A DNA stretch of 64,000 nt, from contig CAUZRQ010000001.1 of the NCBI GenBank assembly GCA_963582065.1, forward strand, positions 62,001-126,000. The letters run 5' to 3'. How positions within the stretch are numbered: position 1 is the stretch's first letter; every line of letters begins with the position of its first letter. The translations under genes and the position numbers were made by a program. The notes under the pieces are model-generated. The model ran no database searches, was not told the origin of the DNA, and saw only the letters and a program-made list of their open reading frames with translations. This document shows positions 60,410-64,000 of this stretch, in pieces. The DNA comes from UBA8437 sp963582065 (lineage in GTDB: Bacteria > Planctomycetota > Planctomycetia > Planctomycetales > Planctomycetaceae).

Positions 60410-61813
60410 ATGCCACGTGATTTTTCCACCGAGAGTCTCTCGCACGATCCGATTCACGGGTACATCCCGTTCGTCTCGCGAAGGGGGTTGCCCGCGGGAG
60501 AGGTGGCCGAACAGGAGGTGATCGATCATCCATGGGTCCAGAGGCTCAGGCAGATTCACCAGCTGCAGTCGGCCTGGTGGGTTTTCCCGTCGGCAGAACA
60601 CATGCGTTTTCAGCATGTGCTGGGAGCGATGCACCTGGCCAGCCAGGCGATCGAGGCCTGGTACGATTCGTTGGTCGATTCCTGTGACAACGTGCCGTCG
60701 CGGGCCTGTGTCGAGAGTCTGGTGAGGATGGCGGCGTTGTTGCACGACGTTGGTCACGGCCCGTTCGGGCACTTCTTCGATGATCATTTCCTCGACGATT
60801 TCGGGATCACCCACGAAGATCTCGGTGCGCAGATCATCGAGGAGGAATTGGGCGAGTTGATCCGTGGCGTGCGACGCAATCCCAACGGTCAGCTGCAGTC
60901 TCTGGAAGAACTGGACCCGAGACAGGTGGCGTGGTTGATCCGTCGGCCGCGGGGCGATGACGAGACAGAAGGGACACCCGACTGGCTCTGCAAGTTGCGG
61001 TCGCTGTTCAGTGGTATCTACACCGTCGACAACATGGACTTCGTGCTGAGAGATGCCTACATGACCGGGTACAACACCCGGGCCTTCGATCTGCCCAGGC
61101 TGCTGCACTACAGTTTCTTTACTCCCCAGGGCCTGACGATTCACTCCCGCGGATTGGCCACGTTGATCAATTTCATCGAGACGCGGGCCAACCTGTTCCG
61201 CACCGTGTACTTTCACCGCACGGTCCGCGCATTGGATCTGTCGCTTGAACAGGTTTTCCCCGAAACGATGAAACGGCTGTTTCCCGGGAATCCCAGTCAG
61301 CATCTGGCGGACTACCGACGATTGACCGAGTCGAGTTTCTTGGTCGATGTGGGTCGGTGGTCGGAAAGTGAGGATGCCGAGACGCGTGAACTGGGTGAGC
61401 GGTGGGCGAGGATTCTCAGGCGAGATGTCGACTGGAAGCTGGCTTGCGAGCGAATCCTGCACTTCCGTGCCGGCGAGTCGGAGCGGGTGACGATCTTCTC
61501 GGAGCCGGAACTGGTCGAGAGCCGTGTGCGGAGAGTGTTGCCATCGGGGCTGGCGAAAATCCCGATGCGGGTCGACGTCGCGCGGCACTATCATCGGCCG
61601 AGCGGGCCGTTGCCGGCCGGCGGCCAGAACTTTCTGCTCGATCCTTCCGAAACGGTGCCTCAGCCGCTTGATGACGACGAGTTGTTCCGGCAGTTGCCGA
61701 TGAGTTTCTCGATCTTCCGGATCTACTCGACCGACCACGCACATGACGCGCCGCTCAACGAGGCTCTGAATTCCGTCGTCGGCGATGTCGACGATGCGAA
61801 GACAAATATGTGA
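60410..61813 (+). CDS. HD-domain phosphohydrolase
   Basis: 467 residues. N-terminal HD domain: SHDPIHGYIPF, RFQHVLGAMHL with His69, MAALLHDVGHGPFGHF with His112 and Asp113, and later TVDNMDFVLRDAYMTG. This arrangement matches the SamHD1/dGTPase-like HD superfamily. The substrate (a nucleotide or dNTP) is not readable. There is a C-terminal region of about 150 residues without a recognised domain. Confidence 0.88.
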   Translation: MPRDFSTESLSHDPIHGYIPFVSRRGLPAGEVAEQEVIDHPWVQRLRQIHQLQSAWWVFPSAEHMRFQHVLGAMHLASQAIEAWYDSLVDSCDNVPSRACVESLVRMAALLHDVGHGPFGHFFDDHFLDDFGITHEDLGAQIIEEELGELIRGVRRNPNGQLQSLEELDPRQVAWLIRRPRGDDETEGTPDWLCKLRSLFSGIYTVDNMDFVLRDAYMTGYNTRAFDLPRLLHYSFFTPQGLTIHSRGLATLINFIETRANLFRTVYFHRTVRALDLSLEQVFPETMKRLFPGNPSQHLADYRRLTESSFLVDVGRWSESEDAETRELGERWARILRRDVDWKLACERILHFRAGESERVTIFSEPELVESRVRRVLPSGLAKIPMRVDVARHYHRPSGPLPAGGQNFLLDPSETVPQPLDDDELFRQLPMSFSIFRIYSTDHAHDAPLNEALNSVVGDVDDAKTNM

Positions 61814-61947
61814 GCTGCGATGTGGTTCGGGCGAGCGCGTGGCCTGGAACGGTTCACCGATCTGCAGTTGGCAGGGTGTTCCGGTCATTCTGGATGTAAT
61901 GGTTGTCCGGTCCCCCTGACGCTGTGAGGCTGCCGGTCTGGCGCTCG

Positions 61948-61967
61948 GTCGTAACGATCGTGACGAC
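61948..61967 (+). promoter_or_regulatory. 20-base palindrome upstream of the acidic protein gene
   Basis: GTCGTAACGATCGTGACGAC reads the same on both strands at 18 of 20 positions. It lies about 51 bases before the ATG at 62018, in a 204-base gap without other features. It has the size and position of a transcription factor operator. Confidence 0.4.
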
Positions 61968-62017
61968 AACAGTGGTCGACCTGTTGCGCAGGTGGAGGGG
62001 CGTCGATACCATCCACG

Positions 62018-62527
62018 ATGATTGATGTCGACGCCGAACTGCTCGACCTCGACGCCGGATGGCGAGAGGTTCTGGAGGCCTACCAGATGGCCGAGGAGAC
62101 TGGTGACGTCGATCCGAACGGGGCGATCGCGGGCGACCAGGGCATGGCGTCCGACGATGGCCTGGATCGGATCGACGGGGGGGCGGTGATTGGGTTGGCG
62201 GAGTTGGCCGATGAGGACGAGTCGAGGGAGTGGATGCCTCGTGTCGTGTCGCTCGACGGATTCGATGGCGAGAGACTCTCGTCTCTTCATGGTCGCCTGA
62301 TCGCGCTGGGTTGGCTGGGATTCGATGTCGGCGACCGCATGACCGGCATCCGGTATCAGTTGACTCGCGACGGCCAGCGGGTTCTTGACGGACTCGTCCC
62401 GATTCCGACCCTGCGAGTTGTCGGCGAAGCAGAGGACGAGGAGGACTCACAAATCGGCACCGATCCGGATTCGTCAGCCGAGGCCGCGACGAGCGCGACG
62501 GATGATCTCGACCCATCCGACGCGTAG
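62018..62527 (+). CDS. Acidic protein with winged-helix-like C-terminal region, function unknown
   Basis: 169 residues. Asp/Glu-rich at both ends. The middle segment LSSLHGRLIALGWLGFDVGDRMTGIRYQLTRDGQRVLDGL resembles the last helix, wing and strand of a winged-helix DNA-binding domain of the MarR kind. No complete domain is recognised, and a coding region this acidic could also be a low-complexity protein. It converges on the OmpA-lipoprotein gene. Confidence 0.6.
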   Translation: MIDVDAELLDLDAGWREVLEAYQMAEETGDVDPNGAIAGDQGMASDDGLDRIDGGAVIGLAELADEDESREWMPRVVSLDGFDGERLSSLHGRLIALGWLGFDVGDRMTGIRYQLTRDGQRVLDGLVPIPTLRVVGEAEDEEDSQIGTDPDSSAEAATSATDDLDPSDA

Positions 62528-62540
62528 CCGACCAGGTGGT

Positions 62541-63302
62541 CTACTGGCGGTTGATGTCGGGGTTCCACTGAGCCACGACGGCGTCGACGGGTAGCACGAA
62601 GATCTCGACCCGGCGGTTCTTCTGCCTGGCGGTCTCGTTGCTGTTTGCCGTCAGCGGCTGGTTGGCACCGTATCCGGCAGCTCCGAGTCGAGATTGGTCG
62701 ATTCCGAGTGTCTCCAGCGACACCAGCACGGCATTGGCTCGGTTGGTCGAAAGGTGCCAGTTGGTCGCGTGCCTCGAACGGGTATTGGCCTTGGCGATGC
62801 GTCGGTCGTCGGTGTGCCCGACGATGAGAATGTTGAGATCCTTGGCGTCGCCCTGGTTCATGATTGCGGCGAATTCCTTGAGGATTGTCGTCGCTGTCTT
62901 GTCGTTGACCACCGCGCTGCCGCTCTGGAAGAGAATGTCCTCGCCGATCCTGCTGACTCCGCTTTGCGGATCGAACTGGAACAACGGGTACTTCTGCTTC
63001 AACGCTTGGAGCCGGCGAGTCGCTTCCGGTGACAGGGGGCTCTGCTGCTTCAGCAGGCTGACGTAACGCTGCTGCAACAGAGTCCGCTCGCTCTGCATGT
63101 TGGTCAGCCGTTGGCTCGAGACGTCGAGGTTGGACTTCAACGCCACGTTGTTTTGACTGAGTTGCCGGTTCTGTCCGGCCAACTGCATCGCCCGAATCTG
63201 GGACTGACGCAGCGTCTGCTGGGGAACCATGTTGCAGCCGGCCGGGATCGAAAGAGCCAGGGCCAGGAGAACAAGCGTGGGTGTGCGGGCCGTCGCGAAC
63301 AT
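62541..63302 (-). CDS. OmpA-family lipoprotein
   Basis: 253 residues from ATG 63302, preceded by AGGAGT at seven bases. A lipobox-like SIPAGC places Cys23 as the lipid-modified residue. A coiled coil follows (about residues 28-95). The OmpA C-terminal domain (about 150-245) has ILIVGHTDDRRIAKANTR and RRVEIFVLPVDA, the peptidoglycan-binding pattern of Pal-type proteins. Pal or a related envelope-anchoring lipoprotein is likely, but it is not near tolB here. It converges on the acidic protein gene. Confidence 0.9.
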   Translation of the reverse strand: MFATARTPTLVLLALALSIPAGCNMVPQQTLRQSQIRAMQLAGQNRQLSQNNVALKSNLDVSSQRLTNMQSERTLLQQRYVSLLKQQSPLSPEATRRLQALKQKYPLFQFDPQSGVSRIGEDILFQSGSAVVNDKTATTILKEFAAIMNQGDAKDLNILIVGHTDDRRIAKANTRSRHATNWHLSTNRANAVLVSLETLGIDQSRLGAAGYGANQPLTANSNETARQKNRRVEIFVLPVDAVVAQWNPDINRQ

Positions 63303-63362
63303 GAGGCACTCCTTATATTGCCGACCCGGGCCAGGCCATGTCGGTGCCGTGGTCAAGGACCG

Positions 63363-63383
63363 CGCAACACGCAACACGCAACA
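63363..63383 (+). repeat. Three perfect tandem CGCAACA heptamers
   Basis: CGCAACA occurs three times in a row in the leader of the OmpA lipoprotein gene, about 60-80 bases before its ATG (on the minus strand it reads TGTTGCG). Too short for a repeat family, but perfectly regular. Confidence 0.6.
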
Positions 63384-63519
63384 GGGACCAACCGGTCTGA
63401 AATCGTCTTGGATGTGGCTGGAATCGGGCGGGGGAGAAAGAGAGAGCGTTGAGTTTGAGAGAACTGGACACGGTGTTGCTGAGAGAGGCAACGGATCGCG
63501 CCCGATGAGTGAGGGCGGA

Positions 63520-63525
63520 TTTATA
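63520..63525 (-). promoter_or_regulatory. Possible -10 element for the OmpA lipoprotein gene
   Basis: TATAAA on the minus strand in an otherwise GC-rich gap, with no convincing -35 at 16-18 bases. It would give a leader of about 210 bases. Confidence 0.25.
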
Positions 63526-63550
63526 GTGTCCCGGAGCAGAACATGCCTAG

Positions 63551-63574
63551 AGCAAACCACAATTTTGTTGTGGT
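63551..63574 (-). terminator. Probable terminator of the partial minus-strand gene
   Basis: ACCACAA and TTGTGGT (63556-63562 with 63568-63574) form a 7-bp stem with a 5-base loop, 42 bases downstream of the stop codon at 63616. On the minus strand a short T-rich stretch follows. Confidence 0.4.
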
Positions 63575-63615
63575 CCGGTGGCGGAGGCGGACGGCCGCCG
63601 AATCGTCAGGTGGGG

Positions 63616-64000
63616 CTAGTTGAACAACCCGCCGACGGCGTCGATCAGACCACCCGTTATCGGGGTGGGATCCTGCCAGCCCCAGATCGATTTGACGAGT
63701 TCAAACAGGACCATGCCGCAAAAGACCATCAATCCTGTCGAGAACATCATCGCCAGGAATGTGCCGACGCCCCATTCGTGCTCGACCGCAGCGACGATTC
63801 GCTGTTCAACCGGGACGGCGTAGTCCTCGGCTTCCTCGTCGTCGAAGACATCATCATCGGCGTCGAAGACGTCGAGGTCTCCTCCGAGTTCGTCGTCGTC
63901 GCCGAAGATGTCGTCATCGACCTCGTCGAGGTCATCATCGCCGCCGATGTCCGTGAACTCGTCGAAGATATCGTCGTGGTCGGCCGACTTCTTGACAACG
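63616..64000 (-). CDS. Aspartate-rich protein with C-terminal membrane helix (5' end outside window)
   Basis: 127 residues are visible, read from the window edge to a TAG at 63616-63618. The first 65 or so are dominated by Asp, with repeated (D)xFDD, DDDxF and DLDxF patterns. A membrane helix follows (FLAMMFSTGLMVFCGMVLFELV), then a short GWQDPTPITGGLIDAVGGLFN end. The start codon lies beyond the window. No family is recognised, and the Asp density suggests a disordered or calcium-binding region. Confidence 0.75.
   Translation of the reverse strand, partial: VVKKSADHDDIFDEFTDIGGDDDLDEVDDDIFGDDDELGGDLDVFDADDDVFDDEEAEDYAVPVEQRIVAAVEHEWGVGTFLAMMFSTGLMVFCGMVLFELVKSIWGWQDPTPITGGLIDAVGGLFN

Larger units (their letters stand above)
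63303..63615. other. 313-base gap between the OmpA lipoprotein and the partial membrane protein
   Basis: No open frame here has coding character. On the minus strand it holds a probable -10 (TATAAA at 63520-63525), a CGCAACA triple repeat (63363-63383), a ribosome-binding site for the OmpA gene and, at the far end, the terminator hairpin of the gene entering from beyond the window. Confidence 0.7.

Noticed and set aside
60401..62290. 629-codon minus-strand open frame opposite the HD-domain gene
   Set aside because: Arg/His/Gln-rich translation without family features. The HD gene opposite has a complete set of catalytic motifs.

Overview
The window is GC-rich (third codon positions strongly G/C) and almost fully coding. 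It looks like a chromosome segment of a planctomycete (Planctomycetota). Signs of this are two large proteins with the PSCyt2/PSD1 (DUF1549/DUF1553) architecture, a Tat-exported DUF1501 protein, an ECF sigma factor of the Rhodopirellula type, a secreted sulfatase, a bacterial GH3 protein, the short basic protein shared by Planctomycetes, Verrucomicrobia and Chlamydiae, and ribosomal proteins with clade-type extensions. I see no rRNA, tRNA, CRISPR array, insertion sequence or prophage. The taxonomic call is inference from gene content.

Layout. 1-12677 (+) is the end of the S10 operon joined to the spc and alpha operons: rplB(partial)-rpsS-rplV-rpsC-rplP-rpmC-rpsQ-rplN-rplX-rplE-rpsN-rpsH-rplF-rplR-rpsE-rplO-secY-map-rpmJ-rpsM-rpsK-rpoA-rplQ. 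rpmD, adk, infA and rpsD are absent from their usual places. A consensus-like promoter precedes rpmJ. A small HExxH metallopeptidase gene overlaps the end of rplQ. 13326-22518 (-) is a long, tightly packed run, in transcription order: DUF309, LON-domain protein, folE, membrane protein, zinc-ribbon membrane protein, GlcD-GlcF fusion flavoprotein, moaD, moaE, moaA and a cysteine desulfurase-like enzyme. 22684-24155 (+) holds nth and dcd. 24181-30934 (-) holds an SDR, an FHA protein, serS and a 1229-residue membrane/repeat protein.

31191-37181 (+) is the most clade-specific part: a PSCyt2/PSD1 protein, its DUF1501 partner, then an ECF sigma factor overlapping a membrane protein whose short anti-sigma-like N terminus and single membrane helix are fused to a second PSCyt2/PSD1 module. 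37243-41476 (-) carries ligA, a small membrane protein, an SDR and gmd. 41663-44457 (+) carries a GT-C-like membrane protein and folP. gpsA (-) is followed by a secreted beta-barrel candidate, a GlmU-type uridylyltransferase without its acetyltransferase half, and prs (+).

48733-63302 carries GH3 and the small basic protein (-), then a sodium:solute symporter, nrdR and an envelope group hldE-waaF-plsY (+), a GNAT acetyltransferase (-), a sulfatase, glpK, an HD phosphohydrolase and an acidic protein (+), and an OmpA-family lipoprotein (-). The window ends inside an aspartate-rich membrane protein (-). hldE, waaF, plsY, gmd and the OmpA lipoprotein together suggest a Gram-negative-type envelope with heptose-containing LPS and peptidoglycan-anchored outer membrane. 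Where a start is not the longest possible one, it was chosen from family alignment, Shine-Dalgarno-like sequence or overlap with the preceding gene.
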